Shown here: one piece after another, positions 1 to 11,164 of the stretch
Layout: each line of letters starts with the position of its first letter
Numbering within the stretch: position 1 is the first letter of the stretch
Assembly (NCBI GenBank): GCA_023614405.1
Contig: CM042691.1
Span: forward strand, 175,494,927 to 175,558,926
DNA length: 64,000 nt
Source of the DNA: Avena insularis
Lineage: Eukaryota; Streptophyta; Magnoliopsida; Poales; Poaceae
Direction: 5' to 3'
Notes under the pieces: generated by a model
What the model was told of the DNA's origin: nothing
Databases searched by the model: none
Seen by the model: only the letters and a program-made list of their open reading frames with translations
Made by a program: the position numbers and the translations under genes

Positions 1-1290
1 AATGATCTACCCAATTCTTAGCCCCAAAGCCGGATAGACGGCCAACCGACAATGATTTATGCATAACCCGCGTGATTTCCTTGGCCCGGTTCATCACCCT
101 ATTAATAGGGTTGTCCCACCAAGTGGCCGCCGTCGACTCCTGGGATGAGGAACCCTAGGATCCCGCACTTGAAATTTCCTGCACATACAGAAGAAGTAGC
201 GTGAACCATTTAGAAATTCGACTTGATCCATTAGAATGCAATCGTCTTGTTCCGGGTAATTAAATTCCTAACCACAAGAACCTAGAAGTCCTTCACCTTA
301 GGATCCGTGGTGAGTTCTTTGGTTTTTGGGTCCACATGGTAACGGGCCCTGATAATGTTTCGAATATATCTATTTTCGAATTTCACGAAGAGGTTATTTG
401 ACCGTTCGCTCTATACTCGTTCTCCTCCTTATCCCATTTGGGCTCTACAGATTTGTAACCGCCAAAGCCGAGATGGTGGTGACCTATATTCTTCGCATGC
501 AACTCCTTCCCTTGCCTACTCATGACTGCGGCTACTTTGGATTCACACCTGGCCTTGAACTCCTAGTATTGATCTTTGGTGATCTGCGGGTCGGTCTTCT
601 AGATATCCTCGAAACTTTTCTCTTCATTAAAGATCTTCTTCTTTATCCGGGCTCTCTAGCTGGCTAGGGTGTTTATCATCTTCATGAGGATGGATTTTTT
701 TACTTCATTCCCATTATAATTTGTGTTCCAATATTGAGGGAGGAACTTGTATCGTGCGTGCAGCTTCTCAAAGTGGAGTGTGCGCAAATGACCATTATCT
801 TTATGCCTAAAATTCTCGATGTTGATAGAGATAGAGGTCCGGGTGATAGCCGCCACTTGCGCATTGTACCCTCTGACGACTTGGTCAGGAACAAAAGAAA
901 CCCCTGTTGGGCTCATTTCGGTAATTTCCTATCTGACAGTGCACGACCATTTTCGGCCGTTGTTCCTTTGGCTTCTTCTTCTTAGATGGAATTCTACCAT
1001 CTGCTGTGGCCTCACCACCATTAGTTGTTTCATCATCCGTCGTTCCTTCGGCTTGTCTTTCTCCTCGTCCTCCATCTCCTCATCGCCGCTCTTGGAAGGA
1101 TGGTATTTTTCATCCCGTGTCTCCATTCTTTCCATCTGCTCGGCCTCCTCCCCAAAGGACAGGTTCTTTTGAGGTCTGACTTCTCCTTCAATGTTGATGC
1201 ACTTAGAAGAGCCATCCTCGTCGTTTTTTGACATGTTTGCAGTAAAAAGAAAATAATGGTTTGAAAAGTTCATGGAAAAATATGTCATGA
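1..1290 (-). pseudogene. CACTA (En/Spm) Transposase_24-like accessory protein, decayed, runs off left edge
   Basis: Minus-strand fragments in several frames read as one protein. The N-terminal part (about 929-1288) is acidic and charged. Next comes a block at 656-916 containing SFVPDQVVRGYNAQVAAI and FEKLHARYKF. A frame at about 430-500 carries AKNIGHHHLGFGGYKSVEPKW in overlapping pieces, of which NIGHHHLGFGGY is the most telling. A block at 300-370 reads VDPKTKELTTDP, and 20-120 reads GRLSGFGAKNWVD. The GHHHLG(S/F)GGY plus VDPKTKE pattern is what I know from the plant Ptta/En/Spm accessory protein family; the assignment is from memory, not a search. Stops and frameshifts lie between the blocks, so it is dead. 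It is not part of the CACTA starting at 16152 as far as the layout shows, so it probably marks a second, older CACTA. Confidence 0.5.
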
Positions 1291-1299
1291 CCTTTGCTC

Positions 1300-1690
1300 T
1301 TTTCCTTGACCTAGGAGTGCCTGATTTCTGCCAAAATGGAAGTTAATCAACAGTTCGGCAAAAAAGGGACTCATTTCATACAATCACTTGCATACATGAC
1401 AGAAATAAGTGCTTCATACAAGCGCAAGCATAAGCACAATAGTCGCACTAAATCAAGTGCTTCATACAGACCAGATATAAAACCTCCAGACTTGCAAGCA
1501 AGCAGAGCACAACAAGAAGAGTATACAAAAGCGACAACTTGCAAGTAAGCATAATAAGAACATGAAGCAAGCACAACAAGCACAACAGCAACCACATCAC
1601 AGTACTAGACCTCCAGACTTGAAAGTAAGCACAACAAGCAACCAGAGTATATAGCACCAACAAAATTGCTACAGCTAATAAAATAAGTAT
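1300..1690. repeat. Short direct repeats, A/C-rich spacer
   Basis: No gene seen. The stretch holds imperfect direct repeats. AAGTGCTTCATACA occurs twice about 51 bases apart (near 1408 and 1459). CCTCCAGACTTG followed by AAG-rich, CACAACAAG-containing sequence occurs near 1483 and 1611. This resembles non-coding transposon sequence beside the decayed En/Spm fragment; no termini are visible. Confidence 0.4.
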
Positions 1691-2876
1691 ATTAATAGGG
1701 CATGAGGAGGTGTCACAAGATCTTCTTCACAAGGAAGCGGGAGACTCCTCCGCCAAAGAGGAGGAGGAGGAACAGATCGCCGAAGAAGAGCGCGAATCGC
1801 AAGACGCGTGGCCAGAAGCGCAGCGAGACCGAGGCCAGTCGTAGCCTCAACATGGGAGAGAGAAACACATAGGTTGTCGTGGAGGAGAGCTCCCGGCTGG
1901 CTCCGACACCATCCAAGCCCATGGAAGAACCGAAGGATCCGCCGAAGCAGCAACGCCATACGATCAGGCCGGAGCTGGAGAAGACCGTGCACGTCACCAC
2001 CAGGATGCGATCCATCCCGATTGCCATGTAAATTTTGTTATCTTTGTCCTTTAATTTCCACATGTTTTTTTTTCAGATTTTCCGTGTTTTCTAATTGCCA
2101 TGTTTCGTAGGGGCATCCCGAAGATGATCAAACGTGCCACCGTGGTGAAGGTCTCTGCCGAGCCGTTCACATTAACAGAGGAACCTTCCATGAAGAGGAA
2201 GGATGGCGCTGCCGACGCACTCGAGGTGGGTTCTAAGAAGAAAAAGGTCGACCCTTTGGCGTAGGGTGCAGTAACAGCGACCGAGGCGGCAACGCCTTAG
2301 CAGGAGAGGTTGCTCAACGAGGAGGATTACATCACAAAGGATGATCTTCCTGTCAAGGAATATCCGGTGGTGACCAAAGGGCCCACGGAGAAGCCTTCTA
2401 CCTTCCCACGATTCATCGCGAAGACCATGGGTGTCCAATCGCCCGTTGTGCCTGAGGTTATCAATGACCGCACTGAGTCAGCGTCCCTGCGTCTGAGTAG
2501 TGGGATGTCTCCAGCATCCTCTGTAGGATCTATCCAACTGCATCGCCTTCTAGGTAAGGCCCTCCACGTAATCCCTGTCCCTGAGGGTCTAGTCAAAAAA
2601 TAAATTAGAAATTGGGCACTTGATATTTAGGCCCTGAGTGTCAAGTTGTTGGAAGTTTGCGAGTCAAGTTTGTGAAGAGTTTTACTAATAGTACTTGCAT
2701 TGGTTTGTTGCAGGCCGATGTAGCCGACCAACGATCCGTGATACAACAGATGGAGGAGTTGAAGCCGACATAGGAGGAGCCACACCGACTGAACGCGTCA
2801 GTGGGTATGACTTTGCCTTGATTTATATGTAGTCGTCTTGCAACCCAGATGCTAATGGTTGTAATCATTTTGTAGA
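1690..2876 (+). pseudogene. Unclassified decayed coding repeat, 5' half (split by RLG-1)
   Basis: Plus-strand fragments look coding but are broken. About 1707-1850 reads as an acidic stretch (EEVSQDLLHKEAGDSS, then poly-E). 2121-2264 contains KMIKRATVVKVSAEPFTLTEE and a basic GSKKKKVDP tract before a stop. 2310-2603 is a 97-residue ORF with a Ser-rich segment. Short A/T-rich stretches between blocks look like introns. The second half lies beyond RLG-1 at 14532. The style (basic tract, then Glu/Lys-rich coiled-coil-like segments) resembles the 'putative gypsy-type transposon' gag-like proteins of grasses, but no diagnostic motif is visible. A captured or real gene fragment cannot be excluded. 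Confidence 0.3.
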
Positions 2877-2881
2877 GAACC
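2877..2881. repeat. RLG-1 target-site duplication, left copy (GAACC)
   Basis: GAACC directly precedes the left LTR, and an identical GAACC follows the right LTR at 14527-14531. A 5-bp duplication is the usual product of gypsy integrase. It fixes the element ends exactly. Confidence 0.9.
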
Positions 2882-5800
2882 TGTAGCACCCCCCGGGGTT
2901 AGGGTTAAACTAACCTCAGATCACCATTTAAGATAAGTTCAACTCCAAAGCACGGAAGATCACAGTAAGATTCGGTAACATTACAGAACACAGGGATTCA
3001 ACAACATAAGTTTAAACTCTTATCAGAGTAAGATATTAGAAGTATTACAAACCAGAGGTCGTAGACCCAACATTACATCACACAGCGAGAGCAAATTATG
3101 TTGTTCTACACAACAACTTAGAAAAAGGCCGAAGAGGCCATAAACAAAGCGACGTCCATCCCATATCCTCAGGCTGCTACCTAGGAACCCCAACTACTCG
3201 TCGATGTCAACATAGAAGCCACCTTGAATTGCAACCAGATCCTCTATAGAAAAACAACAATGGCGCAAGGCTGATTACGAGAATGTACTCTGCAAGACTT
3301 AGATAACCTAGTATCTATATGCTCTGGCTAGAAAGGCTTTCTCTGGATTTACTTTTTCAAAAATCAATCTTTATTTGTAAACAAGAGAGAGAAGAGGCTC
3401 CTCTACTTAGAATCTTTTTAAAAGGGATGAGATAGCGACTTCTTCATCTTGTTCATCACATATTGGTAACCATCGGCTTCATCAGAACCTCCTATCTAGG
3501 ATCACCCCGTCGACCCAGAGAAGCATCCTTAAGCACACGTGGATCAACAAGTTTTATAATGATTAAAGTTATCTATGATCTTAGAATCTGGTCACCAAGC
3601 GTTCATAACCGTGAACATGGATTTTCGAAAAGATTAATACCCTGCAGGGCTGTACAACTTTACCCACAAGTACCAACCGACTCTTAATGCCAAATATTAT
3701 TAGCCCTCTTCCTTGGAAGGCCGGCAGAGGGTGGTTGACCATGACGTTTACCTTGCTTTCGCCGAGACCATGGGTCACGCAATAAGTATGATTCCGCCGT
3801 AACAGGTCAAATCCCGAAGCCGGTACTTAAAGATGTGAGGCGAGGTTGGTTCACCAGGGGCTCCATCAACCCCAAGCAACCGCGGCCACGCTTCCCTACC
3901 TGTTATGATGCACCTCCATCACCTACTCTTTCAAAAACATTTTCAATGCGTATGCCAAATGGAAAGCCCGAACTATGTGACTCATGGAATCTACTAGATA
4001 AGTTAGTCAGTCGAGGGGTTGTCCAGGCACCGTGTGGCTGTACGCTCGTCTCGGTTACAAAGGCAAGAACTCGGTTCCTAGTGGTGGCGAGCATGGTACT
4101 ACAAAAACCACCCCCAACATGGCCTCCCATACAAGCCTTAGCATGATTAGTTAACTCCTTCGATGATGTCACCATCCCGTACCTCACTACCTTCCTTGGC
4201 ACCTCTGATTCATCATTGAATAAAGAAGACGTTGTTTCTATGCTTGGCTAAGCTGTCGATAGCCGAAGCTCTACATCGCTCACATGCCAAACCTCGGTAT
4301 GCTAGGAGAAGTGGATCAGGAGTATAAGGCTACAAAAAGGGAAACAGTGCAGCAGATAGGTAACACTAGCTACTAACAAAAGACCACATTGGAATCGTGT
4401 GCTTTATAGCGAGAAAGTAATATACTTTATAAAATATAGGTTCAGAATGAGAGGCTACGCTTGCCTTGTCCGTCGGTAGACAGGTACGGATCTTCGGGGT
4501 TGTTGACTTCAGCTTCGGGTTCGGATCCTATCGCGAAAAACCAAATACCGGAAAGGGATAAGCAACATTCAATGCATGGTATGTGCAATGCTCAATCAAT
4601 ATGGATGATATGACAAGTTAACTTGCGTTGAAATGAAACCCTAAAACATGTTCGGCAATTTGAACGGGGTTCCGAGGGTGAAAACCCTAACTCGAAGAAC
4701 TCCGGAAACACATGAGAAGGGTTACTACGGTGTTCTAATTAAACTTGCCATTTAACATCTTTAACAATGCATGATGATAGCTTAATTAGATAGTTCTCAT
4801 TTTTCTGAACATTTTGATATATTATTTGTATTTTTCTGAATTATAGATTAAGAGTTGTTGAATTTACAATATTCAAAACAATTTATGAAATTATTAAACC
4901 TTTTATTAATTTAAATATAACTGGGAATACTTTTTACACAGGGGGCTAGGCTAGCCACAGACATAGACAGGTGGGCCCGTGGCCACCTCAGCAGCCACAC
5001 ACGCGAAAAGGCTCAGGGGAAATTTTCACCGGGGCAGAGGCTACCCACACCGACTGACGAGTGGGGCCAAGGCCACGCAGTAGCCACGAGCCTCATGGGA
5101 GAAGCAGCCAGGCGGCGGCCCAGTGCTAGGGGGCGATCTGGGAGGCGCGGCTGGGCGGGTTCGTAGCGGAACGACATGGGGAGTGAAGCTACGGTGGCAC
5201 CAACAATTTTTGGTCGCCGGAGCTAGGTCCCCGATGCTAACTGGCGGCGGCAACGGAGGTTACACGGCGGCGGAGCGATACGGAGCACTAGGGAGGAGAG
5301 GGAGGGTGCCTTGAGCATCATATGCTCACCCTGAGCGCGTAGATGGCGACGGTGAGGCCGGAGGAGCTTCGGAACGACGGCGATTTTACGACGACGGCTG
5401 TGGCAAAACCTCGGGGAATGAGCTCGTCCATGCCAGATTGGGATGCACGGCTCGATTCCTCTGGCTAGAAGATGGAGGGCTTCACGGCGGAGCACCTAAG
5501 CTACTTGGCAGGGCTCAGGGTGCACGGGAACGAGCTCTAGCTCATCGCCATGGCACCTAGGGTTCGGTAGGGAGGAGATCTACCGAGAGAGAGCAAGAGG
5601 GAAAGGGATAAGTGGACGAGGAGAGAGAGCCGAGCAGCTGCGTTCTTATCCTAGGCTACGGGGGCGGTGTCATGGTGGCGAGCATCACAGGGCGCTGCTG
5701 GAATCGACGACGGCGGTGCTGCCACCGAGCTGCTTAGCGTCGTCGTCAAACACGACGAGGAACAGAGAGTGAAGGGGTACGAGCCTTCTCCTAGGCCCCG

Positions 5801-6238
5801 AGTGGGCTGACCTGGGCCGCTGCTGGGCTGCAGGAAAGGTTGCAGGGGAAGAGGAAGAAGAGCTGGGCCGGCCTGGTTCGGCTGCTACTCATTTTGTTTA
5901 ACCAAAACTTTTTCCTTTTTCTGTTTTCAAAACCTGTTTTGTATTTTCAATTTCAAACATGTTTTTGGGTATTTCAGAAATACCAATGGCTTTTGTGGGA
6001 TATGTAAAACATTGAAGGCCCTTTTATTCCTTTTGGGCTCCAATTGTTTTGTACTTTTCAAAATTCAAACACCACTTTAAGGTAGTTTCAAAGAGAAAGG
6101 GGAAAGGACTAGGGTTTAGTGTTTTGTACTTACACTTTGGTTCACACACTTGATCACATGCAAATATTGTATTAATTTAAATAGATAGATGCAATGCTTT
6201 AACATTATATACATATATCACAGACTTGGGTTGTTACA
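2882..6238 (-). repeat. RLG-1 3' LTR
   Basis: In sense orientation the LTR starts TGTAACAACCC (plus-strand end at 6238) and ends GCTACA (plus-strand start TGTAGC at 2882). Its plus-strand half near 5000-5830 is GC-rich and carries ORF-like stretches that I regard as leader sequence. It contains the shared CCCTGCAGGG palindrome (3640-3649) and, on the minus strand, a donor-like CAGGGTGAGC at 5324-5333. Confidence 0.9.
3640..3649. promoter_or_regulatory. Conserved LTR palindrome CCCTGCAGGG (RLG-1, 3' LTR)
   Basis: A perfect 10-bp palindrome flanked on the sense side by AAAGTTGTACAG. It sits about 0.76 kb from the LTR 3' end. Counterparts occur at 11923-11932, 54233-54242, 20258-20267, 29192-29201 and 50477-50486. 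The function is unknown. Confidence 0.6.
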
Positions 6239-6253
6239 GCTCTACCCTCCTTA
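6239..6253 (-). promoter_or_regulatory. RLG-1 polypurine tract
   Basis: The sense strand reads AAGGAGGGTAGAGC immediately before the 3' LTR, the expected plus-strand primer for reverse transcription. The sequence overlaps the last codons of pol. Confidence 0.8.
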
Positions 6254-6256
6254 CAA

Positions 6257-6275
6257 GAATCTCGACCCGAGATTC
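6257..6275. promoter_or_regulatory. Conserved pre-LTR hairpin (RLG-1)
   Basis: An inverted repeat with perfect 8-bp arms (GAATCTCG / CGAGATTC) and a 3-base loop, 18 nt from the LTR. Equivalent hairpins sit at nearly the same spacing in RLG-2, RLG-4 and RLG-5. Confidence 0.7.
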
Positions 6276-6455
6276 CTTAGTTTTAGAAAAGAAGGCAGGG
6301 TACTCAGATCTAAGACGATTTTCTCGTTCCCAGGTTGCTTCATCCTCAGGGTGATGAGACCAATGAATTTTCAGGAACTTGATGTTTTGACGACGAGTTT
6401 TTCTCTCTGTTTCATCAAGGATACGAACAGGATACTCACGATAAGTCAGATCCTT

Positions 6456-8198
6456 CTAGAGATCAATAGTTTGATGATCAACACCACGGACAGGGTCATT
6501 GAAGAAGCGCTTGAGTTGAGACACATGGAAGACATCATGCACCTCAGGGAAGTTTGCAGGCAACTCCAACTTGTATGCGAGGTTACCTTGCCTGGATAAG
6601 ACACGGAAAGGACCAACATAGCAAGGAGCTAGTTTGCCTTTGATACCGAAACGATGGACACCCTTCAAAGGAGTGACCCAGAGATAAGCATGATCACCGA
6701 CTTCATATTCAATATGTTGATGGTGATGATCATGATAGCTTTTCTGGCGAGACTGAGCAGTTTTCAAACGATCTCGAATGATACGAACTTGATCTTCTAC
6801 TTCCTGGATCATATCCGGACCAAAGAACTTTCTTTAACGGTTTGACCCAGTTCAAAGAATCAGAGGTTTTCCATATAGAAACTAGAATGGTGCCATACCA
6901 ATACTGGACTAAAAACTGTTGTTGTAGGAGAATTCAGCAAAAGGAAGGCATTTCTCCTAGTTCTTGCCAAAAGATATGACACACGCTGTCAGCATGTCTT
7001 CAATTATTTGATTCACTCTTTCGGTTTGACCACCGGTACTAGGATGATAGGCTATGTTGAAGGAAAGGCGAGTTCCCATAGCTTCTTGGAAACTTGCCCA
7101 GAATCTTGAGGTGAACAAACTTTCACTGTCGGAGACGATTTTCTTTGGTACCCCATGAAGACCAACTATTCGGGAGATATACAGATCAGCCAACTGATTA
7201 GCAGTAATGCTCTCGCGAACAGGTAGGAAGTGAGCAACCTTGGACAGATAGTCAACGATTACCCAGATGGCATCATTTCCTTTCTGAGTCTTAGGAAGAC
7301 CAGTAATGATATCCAAACCAACTTCATCCCATTTCCACTCAGATATTTTATGTGGTTGCAGGAGACCAGCGGGTCTTTGGTGCTCAGCCTTGACGCGACG
7401 GCAAACGTCACATTCAGCAACAAAACGAGCGATATCCTTCTTCATACCAGACCACCAGAATCTTTGACGAAGATCCCGATACATCTTGGTACCTCCACAG
7501 TGGATAGAAAGAGGTGATTCATGAGCCTCTTGGAGAATTAGATCCCTCCATTTTGTTCTCTTCGGCACTACCAGACGGTCTCCAAAGTAAACAGTACCTT
7601 TCTTATTGATAGAGAAACATTTAGCAACTCCGCTAGCAATGTTCCCTTTGATCTCAGCAATTTCAGAATCATATTTTTGAGCATGCTTGATTTCATCCTC
7701 TATAGAAGACTTCACTTTAAGGGTAGAAAGGAATTCACGAGGAACTACTTCAAGATTTAATCGAGCGAATTCCTCATGAAGAGAAGGTTGTTCTTGTTTG
7801 ATCAGCAGGGTGTTGCAATAAGATTTACGGCTCAGCGCATCAACATTTACATTGGCTTTGCCAGGTTGATAGTTGAGACCCAAATCATAGTCCTTGATGA
7901 GTTCTAACCATCTTCTTTGCCTGAGATTCAGATCAGGTTGTGTGAAAAGATACTTCAGACTCTGATGATCCGAGTATAACTCGCATCGACTACCGAGGAG
8001 GTAATGTCTCCATTGCTTAAGAGCATGAACAACAGCTACAAGCTCAAGATCATGAGTTGGGTAGTTGTTCTCATGTGGTTTTAGCTGACGGGAGGCATAA
8101 GCCACCACATGCCCATCTTGCATCAACACACATCCGAGACCCTGGTGAGAAGCATCACAGAAGACGGAAAAGTCTTTGGTAGTCTCGGGGAGAACCAA
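6456..8198 (-). pseudogene. RLG-1 pol: RNase H and integrase
   Basis: The 8198-6957 frame encodes RNase H ([34 protein letters not shown]) followed by integrase. The integrase has the zinc-binding [17 protein letters not shown] and CDVC parts, then the DDE core with [19 protein letters not shown] and [14 protein letters not shown]. The catalytic block ends at a TAG replacing a Trp codon at 6957. About 150 bases follow with further stops and a deletion. 6812-6456 encodes the integrase C-terminus with GKLAPCYVGPFRVL (GPY/F-type module) and ends at a TAG. The protein joins newly made DNA to the host chromosome. Several C-to-T or G-to-A stops make it non-functional. Confidence 0.85.
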
Positions 8199-9519
8199 CG
8201 GGTGCAGTGGTTAACTTGGTTTTCAACAACTGGAAGCTTTCCTCAGCTTTATCAGACCATTCAAACTTCTTATCCTTCTTAAGAAGATTAGTCATCGGCT
8301 TTGCAATCCTGGAGAAGTTCTCGATGAATCGACGGTAATAACCAGCCATCCCGAGAAAACTTCGAACATCCTTGACGGATTTAGGAGACTCCCAGTCGAG
8401 GATAGTTTGAACCTTATCGGGGATAACATCAACCCCTTTGGCGGAAACAACATGACCAAGGAATCTGAGCTCTTGTAACCAGAACTCACATTTAGAAAAC
8501 TTGGCATAGAGACGATGTTCTCGGAGTTTTGTTAACACCAAATGAAGATGTTCAGCATGCTCTTCTTCAGTCTTGGAATAAACAAGAATATCATCGATGT
8601 AGACCACGACGAACTTGTCAAGATACTCCATGAAGACAAAGTTCATAAGCCGCATAAAAGTGGCTGGAGCATTGGTAAGACCAAAGGACATGACCGTATA
8701 CTCGTAAAGACCATAACGAGTGGTGAAAGCAGTCTTTGGAACCTCTTCCTGACGGATCTTTATCTAGTGATACCCTGACCTTAAATCCATTTTGGAAAAC
8801 ACAGTGGCACCACTTAACTGATCAAACAGATCATTGATCCTAGGGAGAGGATACTTGTTCTTGATAGTCACAGCATTGAGTGGGCGATAATCCACAACCA
8901 GACGCGGTATATTGGTATCCCGCTTCTTGACAAAGATGGTAGGACATCCCCAAGAAGATGTGCTGGGCTGACTATATTCTTTTCCTTCTAACTCCTCTAA
9001 TTTCTTCTTCAACTCCACAAGCTCATGAGGAGGCATACGATAGGGTCTTTTAGAAACAGGAGCAGTTCTAGGAACTAACTCTACAACAAACTCCACACTT
9101 CGATCAGGTGGCATGCTAGGCAACTCCTCGGGAAAGACATCCGGGAACTCACAAACCACGGAAACATCTTGAATCTCTAACGGAGGTAGAACTTCAAGAG
9201 CATACAACTCCGCTTCAGGAATAGAAACAGCTGAAGGAGATAGTGACCCTACGGTCCAGTACTTGACTGTTATGCCAGCAGGACTAGTCAGAGTAACAGA
9301 CTTGGTTGTACAATCGAGAATAGCTTGACAGCGGGTCAACCAGTCCATGCCCAAAATGATGTCAATATCAGTTGACTTGAGGGCGATCAAAGAAGTGGGA
9401 AAATTTTGAAATGCAACTTCGATTAGATTCCCATGACTAACCATGGTGGAACGCCAACTAGAACCAGGAGACTGAACTAGCAGAGGAACAGATAACCCCT
9501 CAAAACTTATCCCATGCAT
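8155..9519 (-). pseudogene. RLG-1 pol: protease remnant and reverse transcriptase
   Basis: 9519-8764 covers the region after the protease ([16 protein letters not shown]) and the RT N-terminus ([43 protein letters not shown]). It stops at a TAG where RT families have Gln after GYH. The same frame resumes with [17 protein letters not shown] and the catalytic [11 protein letters not shown], then [11 protein letters not shown] and [12 protein letters not shown]. It shifts frame near 8200 by loss of about 2 bases and joins the RNase H frame at 8198. The catalytic Asp pair of YIDD is present. The enzyme would copy the element's RNA into DNA inside virus-like particles. Confidence 0.85.
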
Positions 9520-10685
9520 TTGAGCAAAAGCTTGTGATAGGAATGAATGTGATGCTCCAGAAACAAAACTTTAGCTGGAATTTGATTGATACGAAGCGTA
9601 CCCATGATGACGCTTGGATCTTCCTGAGCCTCCTCAGCAGCGATATGGTTCAGGCGACCTTTTCCAGCACCTGGATACTTATCATTCTTCTTTGGTGGTG
9701 TTGCCTTCTTAGCGGCATTGTTTTGAGGACACTCCTTTGCATTGTGACCAGGCTGGCGACAATTGAAGCATATAAAACCTGATGTGTTGCCAGCAGAAGA
9801 GTAGTTTGATCCACCAGCATTGCTTGAATTAGCATTCGAACGAGGAGCATATCCAGAAGATTTTGGAGTATAAGGATCACGTGGAACAACACTGTAAGGC
9901 ACGAAGACATGACGCTTCTTATTACCAGATCCAGCCTTGTTATACCCATCATGAGGATGCTTACGAGTTTCTTCATACTCCACTTTTCCACTCTCGGCCT
10001 TCATAGCCTTGTTGATAAGACCTTGTAAGTTAACAAAGTCCATGAGATGGATATCACGGCGAACCTCAGGATCTAGTCCCTTACGGAATAGAGCTTGCTT
10101 CTTAACATCGGTAGAGACCTTTTCAGTAGCATAGCAAAAGAGACGATTAAAGTTGCGCTGGTAATCACACACGGAACCAGTGCCCTGCTTAAGCTTGAGG
10201 AACTCCTCTCTCTTCTGATCCATCAGACCCTCCGGAATATGATAAGCTCGGAAGGCTTCAGTGAACTCTTGCCATGTAACAACATGTTGAGCTTCTTTCA
10301 TAGCCAAGAAATTTTCCCACCAGGAATTGGATGCTCCCTCCAGATGATAAGCAGCAAAAGTCACCCAATCAGCTTGAGCAACATGACCAACCTGAAGTTT
10401 GTGCTCCATACTGCAAAGCCAGTAATATGCATCAAGTGGCTCAGTGGAATAGCTAAAAACTGGCGTAGTGAGACGTGTGAAGTCCTTGATTCCAACTTGA
10501 TTGTTCTGGCGTTGAGTAGTGTTGCGCTCAATCCTTTCAAGGAGACTCATATTGTGAGCACGGTTGGTTTCGTACATGGCCATGAGTTGAACCATGGATG
10601 GTGGTGGAGGAAGGTTGGAAGATTCACCCTCATTTGCGGCACCCCGATCATGAGCACGGGTACGGGCACGAGAAGTATCACCCAT
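9507..10685 (-). CDS. RLG-1 Gag with CCHC zinc knuckle; frame lost at the protease
   Basis: A 392-codon ORF starting [15 protein letters not shown]. It has the retrotransposon Gag core ([57 protein letters not shown]) and one intact zinc knuckle [14 protein letters not shown] (CX2CX4HX4C). Gag forms the particle and packages RNA. The C-terminus is abnormal. Near 9557-9564 about 4 bases are missing in comparison with the second copy of the motif style in RLG-2. This removes the catalytic Asp codon of the aspartic protease and shifts the reading frame, so the last 25 or so residues are out of frame. Gag itself is otherwise free of stops. Confidence 0.8.
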   Translation of the reverse strand: MGDTSRARTRAHDRGAANEGESSNLPPPPSMVQLMAMYETNRAHNMSLLERIERNTTQRQNNQVGIKDFTRLTTPVFSYSTEPLDAYYWLCSMEHKLQVGHVAQADWVTFAAYHLEGASNSWWENFLAMKEAQHVVTWQEFTEAFRAYHIPEGLMDQKREEFLKLKQGTGSVCDYQRNFNRLFCYATEKVSTDVKKQALFRKGLDPEVRRDIHLMDFVNLQGLINKAMKAESGKVEYEETRKHPHDGYNKAGSGNKKRHVFVPYSVVPRDPYTPKSSGYAPRSNANSSNAGGSNYSSAGNTSGFICFNCRQPGHNAKECPQNNAAKKATPPKKNDKYPGAGKGRLNHIAAEEAQEDPSVIMGTLRINQIPAKVLFLEHHIHSYHKLLLKCMG

Positions 10686-11147
10686 CCTGAAAGAACAAAA
10701 AGAGATCAGACAAATGATTCAAAGGAGCAATATGGAAGGATGAACAAAGGGTACTTGATTTAAAAGTATCATCTTATCAAGAATGGTAGTATCAAAGCAT
10801 ACTAATGTATACACTAACCAGCTGACTTACAAACCATGACAATGGAATGCTAAGATGTTACACACCAAGCAAAACTGAGATATCTTTGAACTCTGAGAAT
10901 AGCAACCAAGTACGGAGTACTTTAGAAAAACAACCCCAAAACCACGATCCTAAAAGTTTTGAGATATAAGGTAAGGAATGAAAACCTTTTCAAACCAAAT
11001 AAGGTAAGAGAAACTCCAGCAATAGAAACACACCAGAGAAGGAGTAAAAAGAATCCTAGTCAGAGTTTCTGCAAATAGTTTTAACTTTCAAATAGTTTTG
11101 TCAACTTCTAGACTCAACATCGACCAATAGTTTTAACAGGCAGTATT
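10686..11147 (-). other. RLG-1 leader between primer site and gag
   Basis: About 460 A-rich bases between the primer site and the Gag start. No ORF or structure of note. Confidence 0.7.
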
Positions 11148-11159
11148 GCTCTGATACCA
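11148..11159 (-). promoter_or_regulatory. RLG-1 primer binding site (initiator tRNA-Met type)
   Basis: The sense strand reads TGGTATCAGAGC starting a few bases after the 5' LTR. It is complementary to the 3' end of plant initiator tRNA-Met, the usual minus-strand primer of these elements. Confidence 0.85.
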
Positions 11160-11164
11160 AAACC

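Larger units (their letters stand above)
6234..6455 (-). pseudogene. RLG-1 chromodomain (C-terminus of pol), ends inside the LTR
   Basis: After an in-frame TAG at 6456-6458 the pol frame continues for 73 codons to a TAA at 6234-6236. It contains EYPVRILDETERKTRRQNIK and HPEDEATWERENRLRSEYPA, which are chromodomain signatures of plant chromovirus integrases (family knowledge: targeting to heterochromatin). The frame then runs through the hairpin and polypurine tract as KESRVEIL-VRRVEL, and its stop codon uses the first bases of the LTR. Apart from the upstream TAG this segment is open. Confidence 0.75.

Noticed and set aside
1808..2603. Possible plant gene with intron-like A/T-rich gaps
   Set aside because: Codon blocks are interrupted by stops, and no recognisable domain or conserved start was found. 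Kept only as an unclassified decayed coding repeat.
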